A stretch of 64,000 bases of DNA from Nocardiopsis ansamitocini (GTDB lineage Bacteria; Actinomycetota; Actinomycetes; Streptosporangiales; Streptosporangiaceae), in NCBI RefSeq assembly GCF_030268225.1, contig NZ_BSQG01000001.1, forward strand, positions 1,353,299 through 1,417,298, written 5' to 3'. This document shows positions 46,957 through 55,867 of this stretch, one piece after another. The notes beneath the pieces are model-generated. The model was not told the DNA's origin, made no database searches, and saw only the letters and a program-made list of their open reading frames with translations. Made by a program: the position numbers and the translations under genes. Each line of letters begins with the position of its first letter. Position 1 is the first letter of the stretch.

Positions 46957-47418
46957 ATGGGTCACCTACCGGTGTTGATCACGATCGGCCAGCTCGCCGA
47001 ACGCAGCGGGATGGCGCACAGCGCCCTTCGCTTCTATGAGGAGCGGGGGCTGATCTCGTCCACTCGCACGGTGGGCAACCAGAGGCGCTACCACCGCACG
47101 ACGCTGCGGCGGCTTGCCTTCATCTCTGCGGCGCAGCGGGTAGGTCTGAGCCTGGGCCAGATCCACGCGGCCCTGGCGACGCTGCCGGAGAAGCGCACGC
47201 CCACTGCCGAGGACTGGGCGCGCCTGTCCAGCGAGTGGCAGGACGAACTCGACAGCCGCATCGACGCGCTACAGCGTCTGCGCGACCGGCTCTCCTCGTG
47301 CATCGGCTGCGGCTGCCTGTCGTTGCGCGCCTGTGGGCTGCGCAACGACGACGACGCACTGGCCTCCCACGGCCCCGGCGCCCCTCTGCTGAAGCCGGCA
47401 CGCGAGGGCGGGGTGTGA
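46957..47418 (+). CDS. soxR: redox-sensitive transcriptional regulator SoxR
   Basis: MerR-family [2Fe-2S] sensor of redox-cycling compounds and superoxide stress, 153 residues. The N-terminal HTH is I-T-I-G-Q-L-A-E-R-S-G-M-A-H-S-A-L-R-F-Y. The diagnostic cluster-binding motif C-I-G-C-G-C-L-S-L-R-A-C has Cys at about 115, 118, 120 and 126. ATG 46957 and in-frame GTG 46945 are both possible starts. It is divergent from the split transketolase genes, with a SoxR box between. This implies direct control of that pair; actinobacterial SoxR usually controls small oxidoreductases or exporters. Confidence 0.9.
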   Translation: MGHLPVLITIGQLAERSGMAHSALRFYEERGLISSTRTVGNQRRYHRTTLRRLAFISAAQRVGLSLGQIHAALATLPEKRTPTAEDWARLSSEWQDELDSRIDALQRLRDRLSSCIGCGCLSLRACGLRNDDDALASHGPGAPLLKPAREGGV

Positions 47419-47427
47419 GGCGGTGGG

Positions 47428-48087
47428 CTACTCCCAGACCGGGGTGGGCCGGGGTTGCCAGCGTTCCACGGGTTCCCCTGTGGTCCCGTCGACGATCTCG
47501 CGCCCGGCCAGGGGCTCCTGGAGGACGATGTCGGTGAGCTTGGTGACGAGGGGGTACTCGGTGTTGTCCGGATCGCAGACGCCGGGGTCCTCGGCGAACA
47601 TCTCCATGACGCCCTGCACGAGGGTGACGGTGACCCGTTCGGGGGTCTCCTCGATCTTGCGCCGCAGCAGCGAGCAGGCGGGGTCCTGGCGTGCCTCCCA
47701 CATGACCTGGATGGTGCCGTCCTCGACGAGGTAGGCCTCGAAGGACACCGGCTGCTGGTATTCCTCGGCGGCGGGGCGGGGCACGACGTCGACGGCCTGG
47801 GTGGTGCCCGCGAGTTTGGGCCCGCGGCTCTCCAGCACGGTGGGCACCATGATGACGCTGGCCATGACCACGGCCAGGACCACGATCCCGCTGAGCATCC
47901 GGATCGCGGCCAGCGGGCGTCCCGGGTCGTAGGAGGCGGCGGCCGGGTCGTCCTGGGCCGCCCGGTCCTCCGCGTCGCGGCGCTCCAAGCGGTGGACGAG
48001 GAACTGCGGTCGCGCCAGGAACAGGAAGCACAGCGGAAGGACGACCAGCCACAGCCCCATCAGCCACCACGGCCATCCGAACAACAT
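47428..48087 (-). CDS. conserved membrane protein of unknown function
   Basis: A 219-residue protein with two membrane helices: an N-terminal one rich in Trp and Leu (P-W-W-L-M-G-L-W-L-V-V-L-P-L) and a second near residue 70-90 (I-V-V-L-A-V-V-M-A-S-V-I-M-V). An outside domain of about 120 residues has a Cys pair (D-P-A-C-S-L-L and P-G-V-C-D-P-D) that could form a disulfide. No family was recognised. ATG 48087 has GAGGGGA nine bases upstream and is 14 bp after ispE, so they are likely cotranscribed. Confidence 0.65.
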   Translation of the reverse strand: MLFGWPWWLMGLWLVVLPLCFLFLARPQFLVHRLERRDAEDRAAQDDPAAASYDPGRPLAAIRMLSGIVVLAVVMASVIMVPTVLESRGPKLAGTTQAVDVVPRPAAEEYQQPVSFEAYLVEDGTIQVMWEARQDPACSLLRRKIEETPERVTVTLVQGVMEMFAEDPGVCDPDNTEYPLVTKLTDIVLQEPLAGREIVDGTTGEPVERWQPRPTPVWE

Positions 48088-48101
48088 GCGAGACAATCCC
48101 C

Positions 48102-49040
48102 TCAGATCGACGCGGGTGTTGCTTCCAGGATGGTCGCTCCGGGGACCGGACCGTGCGCGGTGACCGTCCCGGCACACTCGGGCAACGCGCGCAGCGCCCT
48201 CGCCAGTTCCTGGGCGTGCCCTGCGGAACGGGCGAGGAAGGCGCACGTGGGACCGGAACCCGACACGATGGCGCCCAGTGCGCCGGCCGCCCGGCCCGCG
48301 TCGATGGTGTGGCGCAGGTCGGGGCGCAAGGCGAATGCGGCGCGCTGGAGGTCGTTGGTCAGGGCCGCCCCCAGGGCGGGCGCGTCCCCTGCCGCCAGGG
48401 CCGTCATGAGGGCGGTGTCCAGGGCGGGAACAGGGGCGTCGGGACGCAGACGGTCGTACTCGGCGAAGACGGTGGCCGTGGAGAGGCCGGCTTCGGAGAG
48501 TGCGAACACCCAGTGGAAGAGGCCTTCCGCAACGGCCGGCGTCAGGATTTCGCCGCGGCCGGTGCCCACTGCGGTACCGCCCAGGAGCGGGAACGGAACG
48601 TCGCTGCCCAGGTGCGCGGCGATCTCCGCGAGCCGCTCGGGGGCGACCCGACCTCCCCACAATGTGTTGCACGCCACAAGGGCGCCGGCCGCGTCGGCGC
48701 TGCCGCCGGCCATTCCGCCCGCCACGGGGATGGCCTTGCGCAGGTGGATGTGCACCGGCCCGGCGGAGGTCACCTCACGTGCGAGGAGGGAGGCGGCGCG
48801 GGCCGCGAGGTTGGTGGGGTCCAGGGGGACCCGGGCGGTGTGGGAGTCGATCGCACCGTCGATACTCAGCGTGGCGGAGCCGGGGTGCGCACCAGAGGCC
48901 CCCGGCATGACGGTAACCTCGTCGAAGAGCGAGACAGCGTGGAAGACGTTGACGAGATCGTGGTACCCGTCGTCTCGTGCTGGCCCCACCGCTAGCTGGA
49001 GGTTCACCTTCGCGGGTACCTGGACGGTTACGGCGGTCAT
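48102..49040 (-). CDS. ispE: 4-diphosphocytidyl-2-C-methyl-D-erythritol kinase
   Basis: Phosphorylates CDP-ME in the MEP isoprenoid pathway. This GHMP kinase of 312 residues has A-K-V-N-L-Q-L-A-V-G at the start, the ATP loop P-V-A-G-G-M-A-G-G-S-A-D-A-A-G-A-L and the C-terminal G-S-G-P-T-C-A-F motif. ATG 49040 is chosen to begin just before V-P-A-K-V-N-L; the frame is open further but without support. In actinobacteria it usually follows rsmA, but here a divergent Ser/Thr kinase gene sits between. Confidence 0.93.
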   Translation of the reverse strand: MTAVTVQVPAKVNLQLAVGPARDDGYHDLVNVFHAVSLFDEVTVMPGASGAHPGSATLSIDGAIDSHTARVPLDPTNLAARAASLLAREVTSAGPVHIHLRKAIPVAGGMAGGSADAAGALVACNTLWGGRVAPERLAEIAAHLGSDVPFPLLGGTAVGTGRGEILTPAVAEGLFHWVFALSEAGLSTATVFAEYDRLRPDAPVPALDTALMTALAAGDAPALGAALTNDLQRAAFALRPDLRHTIDAGRAAGALGAIVSGSGPTCAFLARSAGHAQELARALRALPECAGTVTAHGPVPGATILEATPASI

Positions 49041-49231
49041 TGCGGTCACGAGTCCTAGATCGTAAAGGAAACCCACCTCCTTGCGCCCCCTCTGAACCGA
49101 GGGGCACTTGTGCGGCTCACCCGCGGCACCCAGGATGGTGGGCGGGCCGACAGCGTGTCGCGCTCCGCTGGAACCACTTTCGTAACCACATTCAGGACTC
49201 GGTGGCCCGTTCGGTTGGGTATCAGGACACA

Positions 49232-51163
49232 ATGCCCGCTACCTTTGGGGCCAGGCGGAGTTTGGACACCGTCGGGGAGGGTCGCTTGCCGTCGGATGGG
49301 CTCCCGAAGAATCTGGAACCGTTGGCAGCCGGAGATCCGGCCACCATCGGTCCCTACGTGCTGGCCGGACGTCTGGGCAGTGGAGGGATGGGAACGGTCT
49401 ATCTGGGCCGTACCGCTGAGAAGAGCACGCATGTCGCCATCAAGGTGATTCGTCCGGAGTTGGCGTTCGACGAGGCGACGCGCGCCCGTTTCCGTGACGA
49501 GATGGAGAACGCCCGCCGGGTGGCGTCCTTCTGCACGGCCAAGGTGCTGGACCACGGCACGTTCGAGAACCGGCCGTACATGGTCACCGAGTACATCGCC
49601 GGCACTGCTCTGGCCGAGCACATCTCCACGCACGGGTCGCTGGACTCCAGCACCCTGCACGGCTTCGCCCTGGGCGTGGCCGCTGCGTTGGCCGCCATCC
49701 ACAAGGCGGGCCTGGTGCACCGGGACCTCAAGCCGGCCAATGTCCTGCTGTCGCTGTCGGGACCGCGTGTCATCGACTTCGGCATCGCCCGCGCTCTCAA
49801 CACCGTCACCAACCACACCCAGACCGGCATCGTGATGGGCAGTCCCGGCTGGATGGCCCCCGAGCAGTTGCTGGAGGAGAAGGTCACCACCGCGGCCGAC
49901 ATCTTCGCGTGGGGGTGCCTGGTGGCCTTCGCGGGCAACGGCACACACCCCTTCGGCAACGGCGACGCGATGACGCTGGGCAAGCGGATGCTGTTCGCCG
50001 AGCCCGTCATCGGCGACCTCGACAGCCCGCTGGACCGCCTGGTTGCGCGGGCCCTGGCCAAGGAGCCGGAGCGTCGGCCCACCGCTCAGGAGCTGCTGCT
50101 GGAGCTGGCCGGCGGCGGTTCCGACGACAACGACACCAACGACGCCAACGCCATGGTCAGCCACGCGCTGCACGAGTCCTGGCGGCCCAACCTCCCCCCG
50201 CCCGGCTATGGACCGCCCCACCAGGGCGGCCACCAGACGCTCACCGGTATGCGCCACCCCCAGCAGGCTCCCCCGCCGCAGGGCGGACCCATGCCCCAGC
50301 AGCCCTATCCCGCGCAGGGGCGCTCCGCACCGATGCAGCAGGGCCCGCCCGCCCAGCATCCCCAGTCCGCTCCCCAAGGGGCGCGGCCCGGGGCTCCGGG
50401 AATGCCCCCTTCGCCGCACCGCACCGGCCAGTTCCAGTCGCCGCCGCACCACACCGGGCAGTACCCCGCTCCGCAGCGGCCCGGCCCCACCGGCTCGCAT
50501 CCGCAGTCCCAGCCCTACGTCCCGCCGGTCCCCCAGCCGCCGCACAACCCCATGCGCCCCGACCGGCGACGCGGACGGTTCGTGGTGATCGCCGCGGTCA
50601 TCGGGGTGGTGCTGCTGGTCGCGGTGCTGAGCGTGGTCACGGTGCTGGCGTCGGAACGGCTCGACTGGTGGGACTCCAAGGACGACGTCCCCGACAACCA
50701 GCAGTCGCAGACGGCTCCCGAGGCGTCGACGTCCCCTGACGCCTCGGCCGGCGCGGACGATCCCGACGGACTGGGCGGCGAGGTGTTCAGCGACGGGGTC
50801 GCGGACTTCGCCACCGGGCCGATGGTGTGCGAGAACCCCACGGGTCAGCGCATCCGGATCGAGCAGGGGGCCCGGTACTGCGTTTTCGAGCTGACGGTCG
50901 CCAACCGGTCGTCGAGGGTCCTGGAGTTCAGTCCGGAACTGCAGTCGCTGGGCCAGGGCGAGTTCCGGGAGCTCCGCGCCGAGTCTCCGCTGCACGACGA
51001 GCGCGATCAGGGGCTGTGGAAGCCGATCCTGCCCGACAGCCGGGTCGAGGGCACGGTGGTCTTCTCCGTGCCCAACGACGTCGAACCCGAATGGCTGGTC
51101 CTGCGCAGCACCCCGGACGCCTCTGGTGCGCGCGTTCTCGTGCAGGAGAACCGCCCGGCCTGA
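49232..51163 (+). CDS. transmembrane Ser/Thr protein kinase (PknB-like)
   Basis: Predicted eukaryotic-type kinase of 643 residues. The kinase domain (about 40-300) is complete: G-S-G-G-M-G-T-V-Y-L-G, V-A-I-K-V, H-R-D-L-K-P-A-N-V-L-L, V-I-D-F-G-I-A-R and S-P-G-W-M-A-P-E. A 150-residue Pro/Gln/Gly-rich linker follows, then one membrane helix near 448-470 and an outside domain of about 170 residues (V-C-E-N-P-T-G-Q-R) resembling DUF4352-type beta domains. No PASTA repeats are seen, so it is not the PknB peptidoglycan sensor itself. Starts at ATG 49232 and TTG 49286 are both credible; the latter has GGGGAGG upstream. Confidence 0.85.
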   Translation: MPATFGARRSLDTVGEGRLPSDGLPKNLEPLAAGDPATIGPYVLAGRLGSGGMGTVYLGRTAEKSTHVAIKVIRPELAFDEATRARFRDEMENARRVASFCTAKVLDHGTFENRPYMVTEYIAGTALAEHISTHGSLDSSTLHGFALGVAAALAAIHKAGLVHRDLKPANVLLSLSGPRVIDFGIARALNTVTNHTQTGIVMGSPGWMAPEQLLEEKVTTAADIFAWGCLVAFAGNGTHPFGNGDAMTLGKRMLFAEPVIGDLDSPLDRLVARALAKEPERRPTAQELLLELAGGGSDDNDTNDANAMVSHALHESWRPNLPPPGYGPPHQGGHQTLTGMRHPQQAPPPQGGPMPQQPYPAQGRSAPMQQGPPAQHPQSAPQGARPGAPGMPPSPHRTGQFQSPPHHTGQYPAPQRPGPTGSHPQSQPYVPPVPQPPHNPMRPDRRRGRFVVIAAVIGVVLLVAVLSVVTVLASERLDWWDSKDDVPDNQQSQTAPEASTSPDASAGADDPDGLGGEVFSDGVADFATGPMVCENPTGQRIRIEQGARYCVFELTVANRSSRVLEFSPELQSLGQGEFRELRAESPLHDERDQGLWKPILPDSRVEGTVVFSVPNDVEPEWLVLRSTPDASGARVLVQENRPA

Positions 51164-51218
51164 TCATCCTGCCGGTCGCGGGGCCCGGCCGGGACGGCGG
51201 GACCTCGTGGCGGGCGGG

Positions 51219-52082
51219 TCAGGCGCGCTGCTCGGCGATCCGGGCGAAGGCCGTGATGTCCAACGCCTCCCCCCTGGTGCGGTGGTCCACACCCGCGGCG
51301 CGCAGCGCCGTCTCGGCGGCGGGGGCCGAGCCCGCCCAGCCGGCCAGGGCCGCACGGAGGGTCTTGCGGCGCTGGGCGAAGGCGGCGTCCACGACCGCGA
51401 ACACCTCCTGGCGGGTGGCCGTGGTCGTGGGGGCGGGACGGCGCACCAGTTCCACCAGACCGGAGTCGACGTTGGGGGCCGGCCAGAACACGTTGCGCCC
51501 GATGGCACCGGCCCTGCGCACGTCGGCGTACCAGGCGGCTTTGGCCGAGGGCGATCCGTAGGTGCGGCTGCCCGGCCCGGCGGCGAGCCGGTCGGCGACC
51601 TCCGACTGCACCATGACCAGGCCGCGCTCCAGCGAGGGCAGTAGCTCCAACAGGTGCAGGACGACGGGGACGGCGATGTTGTAGGGCAGGTTGGCCACGA
51701 GCGCGGTGGGGGCGGGACCGGGGAGTTCGGTCACGCGCAGGGCGTCGGCGGTGACCACGTCGAGCCGGTCCGCGAGACCGGGCGCGTGCGCGGCGACGGT
51801 GGCGGGCAGTGCCGCGGCGAGGGCGGTGTCGATCTCCACCGCGGTGACCCGGCGCACGTGCGGCAGGAGGGCCAGGGTCAAGGAGCCCAGACCGGGGCCG
51901 ACCTCCACGACGACGTCGTCGGAGCCCACTCCCGAGACGCGGACGATGCGACGCACGGTGCCGGCGTCGATCACGAAGTTCTGGCCGAGTGTCTTGGTGG
52001 GGCGGACGCCGAGGCGCTCGGCGAGACGCCGCACATCGACGGGGGTGAGCAGGCGGGCTTCGGCGCTGTCGGAATCGGTCAC
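51219..52082 (-). CDS. rsmA: 16S rRNA adenine-N6,N6-dimethyltransferase (KsgA)
   Basis: Dimethylates A1518 and A1519 in helix 45 of 16S rRNA. The 287-residue protein has [10 protein letters not shown], motif [18 protein letters not shown] and the catalytic [10 protein letters not shown], all diagnostic. It follows rpf with about 60 bp between, matching the rpf-rsmA order of actinobacteria, and converges on the Ser/Thr kinase gene. Confidence 0.95.
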   Translation of the reverse strand: MTDSDSAEARLLTPVDVRRLAERLGVRPTKTLGQNFVIDAGTVRRIVRVSGVGSDDVVVEVGPGLGSLTLALLPHVRRVTAVEIDTALAAALPATVAAHAPGLADRLDVVTADALRVTELPGPAPTALVANLPYNIAVPVVLHLLELLPSLERGLVMVQSEVADRLAAGPGSRTYGSPSAKAAWYADVRRAGAIGRNVFWPAPNVDSGLVELVRRPAPTTTATRQEVFAVVDAAFAQRRKTLRAALAGWAGSAPAAETALRAAGVDHRTRGEALDITAFARIAEQRA

Positions 52083-52140
52083 CTGCCCATTGTGGCCGAG
52101 CCCGACGGGTGTCCCCGCCAGGCCCGGCTCCGGGCCGCGG

Positions 52141-53391
52141 TCAGTCGAACAGGTGGACGCCGCATTCGGGCCACTGGCTCTGCCAGTTGCCGCCGACCAT
52201 GTCGTAGAGCTTCTTGGCCCGCATGGTCTGTTCGTCGGGGCTTGCCTCGCTGGGCAGGCCCGTGCCTCCGGTGGAACTCCAGGTGGGCAGGGAGAACTGG
52301 TAGAGGCCGTAGTAGCCGGCGGGGTTGACGGCGCCGGCGTTACCGGTGGACTCGCACTGGGCGAGGCCCGCCCAGTTGAGACTGTCGGCGGGGCCGCCGA
52401 CGTTGGGGTTGACCTCGGGTTCCTTGGTGCCGATCTCGGTGACGCCGTTGACGGGCTCCTTGGTGACCTTCTCCGAGAGCACGTGGTCGGTTTCCTCGCC
52501 CTCCTTGAGGACGGTGGCGTAGGTGATCTCCTTGACGCCGTCCTCGGGCTCGGTGACGACCTTCTTCTCGTCCTTGGGCAGTTCGGGGTTCTCCCGCTCC
52601 TCCGTCTCGGCCTCGATGGGGACCTCCTTGGTCTGGACCCCGCCCGTCAGGTGGGTGATCTTGACGACCATCCCGTTGAGGGGCTCCTCCTCCAGGGCGG
52701 GTTCGACGATGTCGTGCTCGCCGAGTTCGATCCCGCTGGCCTCGATGACCTCGCCGATCGTCTCGGCGTTGGTGTCGACCTCCAGGCGGACGCGGTCGCG
52801 CAGCAGCACGAGGTGGCGGGCGCTGCGGGCTTCGACGGAGAGCCCGGCGACGGGCACCTCGGCGGAACGTTCCTCGGACAGGGAGAGGGCTTGGGCCCCC
52901 ATACCGATCTGGTCAAGGGCCTCTCCGACGGTGAGCGCGGTGACCCAGTGGGCGGCCGGGTCCTCCCCGTCGACGGCAAGGGTGAACTCGCGCCCGGTTC
53001 GGACCATCACCTCCGCCCCGGCACCCAGGGAAGTGGCGAGGGCAGGGGCGACGGCATCGCGCTCGCTGAGGGTGATGCCCTCGTCGTCGAGGATTTCCTG
53101 GACGGTGCCGCCGAAGGTGTGCACGGTTCGGCTCTCACCGTCGACGGTGAGCGTGATGCGCTTGTCCATGGCGAATGCCGTCCCGCCGCCGGCCAGCAGC
53201 AGAACGGCGGCCAGGACCGCGCCGATGACGACTCCGCGGCTGTTGCGCCAGGCTGCCAGGGGGTTGGGGCGACCGGCGCCGGACTTGCGACGGCGCCGTG
53301 AGGCCGCGGCCGGGGCGGGGCGTGGTTCGGCGGATGTGGACGTGCCGCGGTGACCACGGCGGCCGCTGGGGCCTGAGGACCGGATACGCAC
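52141..53391 (-). CDS. rpfB: resuscitation-promoting factor (Rpf), DUF348-G5-Rpf architecture
   Basis: Secreted or membrane-anchored muralytic enzyme that wakes dormant cells. The roughly 416-residue protein has a basic N-terminus and one hydrophobic segment ([16 protein letters not shown]). Three DUF348 repeats follow ([22 protein letters not shown]), then a G5 domain and a lysozyme-like Rpf domain starting [11 protein letters not shown]. The catalytic Glu is in C-E-S-T-G-N and the fold Cys is in W-P-E-C-G. This equals mycobacterial RpfB. GTG 53391 and TTG 53400 are both possible starts. Confidence 0.92.
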   Translation of the reverse strand: MRIRSSGPSGRRGHRGTSTSAEPRPAPAAASRRRRKSGAGRPNPLAAWRNSRGVVIGAVLAAVLLLAGGGTAFAMDKRITLTVDGESRTVHTFGGTVQEILDDEGITLSERDAVAPALATSLGAGAEVMVRTGREFTLAVDGEDPAAHWVTALTVGEALDQIGMGAQALSLSEERSAEVPVAGLSVEARSARHLVLLRDRVRLEVDTNAETIGEVIEASGIELGEHDIVEPALEEEPLNGMVVKITHLTGGVQTKEVPIEAETEERENPELPKDEKKVVTEPEDGVKEITYATVLKEGEETDHVLSEKVTKEPVNGVTEIGTKEPEVNPNVGGPADSLNWAGLAQCESTGNAGAVNPAGYYGLYQFSLPTWSSTGGTGLPSEASPDEQTMRAKKLYDMVGGNWQSQWPECGVHLFD

Positions 53392-53400
53392 GATGTTCAA

Positions 53401-53714
53401 GACCTTCGTGATGACTGGGCCGGGGAGGGCCTCGGCGCCGGGGGGGGACGTAACAAGGGGCGGCGGGCCGGAAAGGCCGGGGCGCGGGGGTTACGAGGAG
53501 AGATGCCGAAGAAGCGACCTTCGAAAATTATCACAGCGACCGGATTTCCGCTTTGGCCCTATCCGAATTCTCTTTCCTTGACGTGCGTTTATGACGTTCC
53601 TCCCGGTATTCCGTGATCGAAACGGCACCGAGGCGGGTAGCGGACCACCGGTGGGCCGGTCAGAATTGAAACCGAATCATGTTCTGTGCCCGATCGTCGC
53701 CGGAGGTTGCATCT
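53401..53714. other. long divergent intergenic region upstream of rpf
   Basis: About 314 bases separate rpf from the CoA-transferase gene. An AT-rich stretch at 53515-53590 with GATAAT on the minus strand may be the rpf promoter, giving a leader of roughly 120 bases that is C-rich. Rpf leaders in some actinobacteria carry a c-di-AMP riboswitch, but its conserved core was not recognised here. Confidence 0.4.
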
Positions 53715-54815
53715 GTGGGCCCGCTCAACGGAATCCGAGTCGTGGAGTTCGCCGGAATCGGTCCGGGCCCGATGGCCGCCATGCTCTTGGCCGATCTCGG
53801 GGCGAGCGTGGTCAGGCTGGACCGCGTCGCCGTCGCACAGGAGACCGCGGCGGGCGGGGAACGGCCGCACATGAGCAGCGGACGCCCGGTCATGGGGGTG
53901 GACCTCAAGAGCGAGGCGGGGGCGGCAGCCACCCGCGCGATCGTCGCCGCGGCCGACGTCCTCCTCGAAGGTTTCCGCCCCGGGGTCATGGAACGCTTGG
54001 GCCTGGGGCCCGACACCTGCCTCGCCGCCAATCCCGGCCTCGTCTACGCCCGCATGACCGGCTGGGGACAGGACGGCCCCCTCTCCCGTCGCGCAGGCCA
54101 CGACATGAACTACATCTCGCTCAACGGCGCCCTGCACACCTTCGGGCGCAAGGACGAGGCGCCCGTTCCTCCGGCGAACCTCGTGGGCGACTTCGGCGGC
54201 GGGACCATGTTCGTCGTCACCGGTATCCTCAGCGCCCTGCTGGAACGCCAGCGCTCGGGCCTGGGACAGGTGGTGGACGCGGCCATGGTGGACGGCAGCG
54301 CGTTCTTGATGTCGATGGCCTACGAGGAGCGGGCGAACGGCTCGTGGACCGACGAGCGCGGCGACAACTACCTCGACACCGGAGCGCCCTGGTACGACGT
54401 CTACGCGTGCGCGGACGGCGGCCACCTGTCGGTGGGCTGCATCGAGCCCCGGTTCTACGCGGCCTTCCTCGGTGTCCTGGGCCTGGACCCCGCCGGCCTT
54501 CCCGACCAGTGGGACCGCTCGGGGTGGCCGACGCTGCGGGAGCGCTTCGCCGCGGTGCTCGCGACCCGCTCCCGCGACGAGTGGGACGCGGCCTTCGCCG
54601 GCACCGATGCCTGCGTGCAACCGGTTCTGAGCATGGCCGAGGCCGTCGACCACCCGCACGTACGGGCCCGCGGCTCGGTGCTGCGCGAGGGCGAGGTGCT
54701 GTACCCGGGGCCGGCCCCCCGGTTCAGCCGCACCCCGGGAACCGTCACCCGCGCCCCCGGCTTCGCGGCTCCGACTCTGGACGACACCCTGGCGGACTGG
54801 GGCGTGGAACTCTAG
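53715..54815 (+). CDS. CaiB/BaiF (class III) CoA-transferase, alpha-methylacyl-CoA racemase-like
   Basis: Predicted enzyme of acyl-CoA metabolism, 366 residues. The N-terminus G-I-R-V-V-E-F-A-G-I-G-P-G-P-M-A-A-M-L-L and V-D-L-K-S are typical, and D-V-L-L-E-G-F-R-P-G-V-M-E-R-L-G is the family signature. The catalytic segment resembles AMACR (G-H-D-M-N-Y-I-S-L-N-G-A-L). GTG 53715 has GGAGG eight bases upstream, so a longer frame starting 53679 is not used. It converges on tatD with a 4-bp overlap and has no pathway partners nearby. Confidence 0.9.
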   Translation: MGPLNGIRVVEFAGIGPGPMAAMLLADLGASVVRLDRVAVAQETAAGGERPHMSSGRPVMGVDLKSEAGAAATRAIVAAADVLLEGFRPGVMERLGLGPDTCLAANPGLVYARMTGWGQDGPLSRRAGHDMNYISLNGALHTFGRKDEAPVPPANLVGDFGGGTMFVVTGILSALLERQRSGLGQVVDAAMVDGSAFLMSMAYEERANGSWTDERGDNYLDTGAPWYDVYACADGGHLSVGCIEPRFYAAFLGVLGLDPAGLPDQWDRSGWPTLRERFAAVLATRSRDEWDAAFAGTDACVQPVLSMAEAVDHPHVRARGSVLREGEVLYPGPAPRFSRTPGTVTRAPGFAAPTLDDTLADWGVEL

Positions 54816-55750
54816 AGCGCGAACGCGCGGCGGGCGTTCGCGGCGACCGCCTCGGCCAGTTCGTCGTCGGCCATGCCCTTGGCCCGGGCAACCGCACGCA
54901 GGGTGTGCGGGATCAGGTAGGGGGCGTTGGGGCGTCCCCGGTAGGGCTTGGGGGTGAGGAAGGGGGCGTCCGTCTCCACCAGGATCAGCTCGGCGGGGGC
55001 AACCGCCGCGGCGTCGCGCAGGTGCTGGGCGCTGGCGAAGGTGACGTTCCCCGCGAAGCTCATGAAGTAGCCGCGGTCGGCACAGACCTTCGCCATCTCG
55101 GCGTCGCCGGAGAAGCAGTGGAAGACGACGCGTTCGGGTGCCCCCTCCTCCTCCAGTACGCGCAGCACGTCGTCGTGGGCGTCGCGGTCGTGGATCATGA
55201 CGGCCTTGCCGTGCCGTTTGGCGATGGCGATGTGCGCCCGGAACGACTCCTCTTGGGCGGCGATGCCCTCGGGGCCGGTACGGAACCGGTCCATCCCGGT
55301 CTCCCCGACCGCGCGGACCTGTTCCAGGGCCGCCAGGGCGTCGATCTCCGCGAGGGCTTCCTCCAGGGCCGCGGTGCCTCCCGCTGGGCGCGCCGGGTCC
55401 CACTCGGTGGCGTCGGCCTCGTCGAGACCGTGCACGATGCGCGGCGCCTCGTTGGGGTGCAGGGCCACCGCCGCCCACACGGTGTCGTGCTCGGCGGCGA
55501 CCCGGGCCGCCCAGCGCGATCCGGCGAGGTCGCAGCCGACCTGCACCAGCGGGGTGACTCCGACCGAGGCGGCCTTGGCCACGATCGCGGCGACGTCGCC
55601 GCCCTGCATGTCCATGTGGGTGTGGGAATCGGCCACGGCCACCCGCAGCGGCTCGGGCGGGGGCGGGATCTCGTCGCGGGCGCGGTCGCGTTGGGCGCGC
55701 TGGTTCTTGCTCTTGCTCACGGAAGGCAAGTCTATGGACGTCGCGGACAC
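54812..55750 (-). CDS. tatD: TatD family metal-dependent DNase
   Basis: Hydrolase of the TIM-barrel TatD family, 312 residues. Metal ligands are in D-S-H-T-H-M-D-M near residue 43, with A-V-G-E-T-G-M-D, I-H-D-R-D-A, F-H-C-F-S-G-D and E-T-D-A-P-F-L-T-P. GTG 55750 has GAGG five bases upstream; GTG 55720 is an alternative. It lies between metG and rpf, the standard actinobacterial order. Confidence 0.93.
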   Translation of the reverse strand: MSATSIDLPSVSKSKNQRAQRDRARDEIPPPPEPLRVAVADSHTHMDMQGGDVAAIVAKAASVGVTPLVQVGCDLAGSRWAARVAAEHDTVWAAVALHPNEAPRIVHGLDEADATEWDPARPAGGTAALEEALAEIDALAALEQVRAVGETGMDRFRTGPEGIAAQEESFRAHIAIAKRHGKAVMIHDRDAHDDVLRVLEEEGAPERVVFHCFSGDAEMAKVCADRGYFMSFAGNVTFASAQHLRDAAAVAPAELILVETDAPFLTPKPYRGRPNAPYLIPHTLRAVARAKGMADDELAEAVAANARRAFAL

Positions 55751-55810
55751 GGCGCCCTCACCCGTTGTCTGGCGGCCCTCCCGGCCCGGTCGGAGTACCT
55801 CCCCGCAAAA

Positions 55811-55851
55811 CGCGGTCGCCCCGGTCCTCCAGGAGGACCGGGGCGACCGCG
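55811..55851 (-). terminator. hairpin after metG
   Basis: A 20-bp perfect inverted repeat (55811-55830 with 55832-55851) around a single central base, immediately past the metG stop. The inner few bases form the loop. Strong GC stem without a U-tract. Confidence 0.7.
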
Positions 55852-55867
55852 GTGCACGAGACGCGGA

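Noticed and set aside
53401-53714. c-di-AMP (ydaO-type) riboswitch upstream of rpf
   Set aside because: Rpf leaders in some actinobacteria contain one, so it was looked for on the minus strand, but its conserved core sequences were not seen. A covariance search with the ydaO model would settle it.
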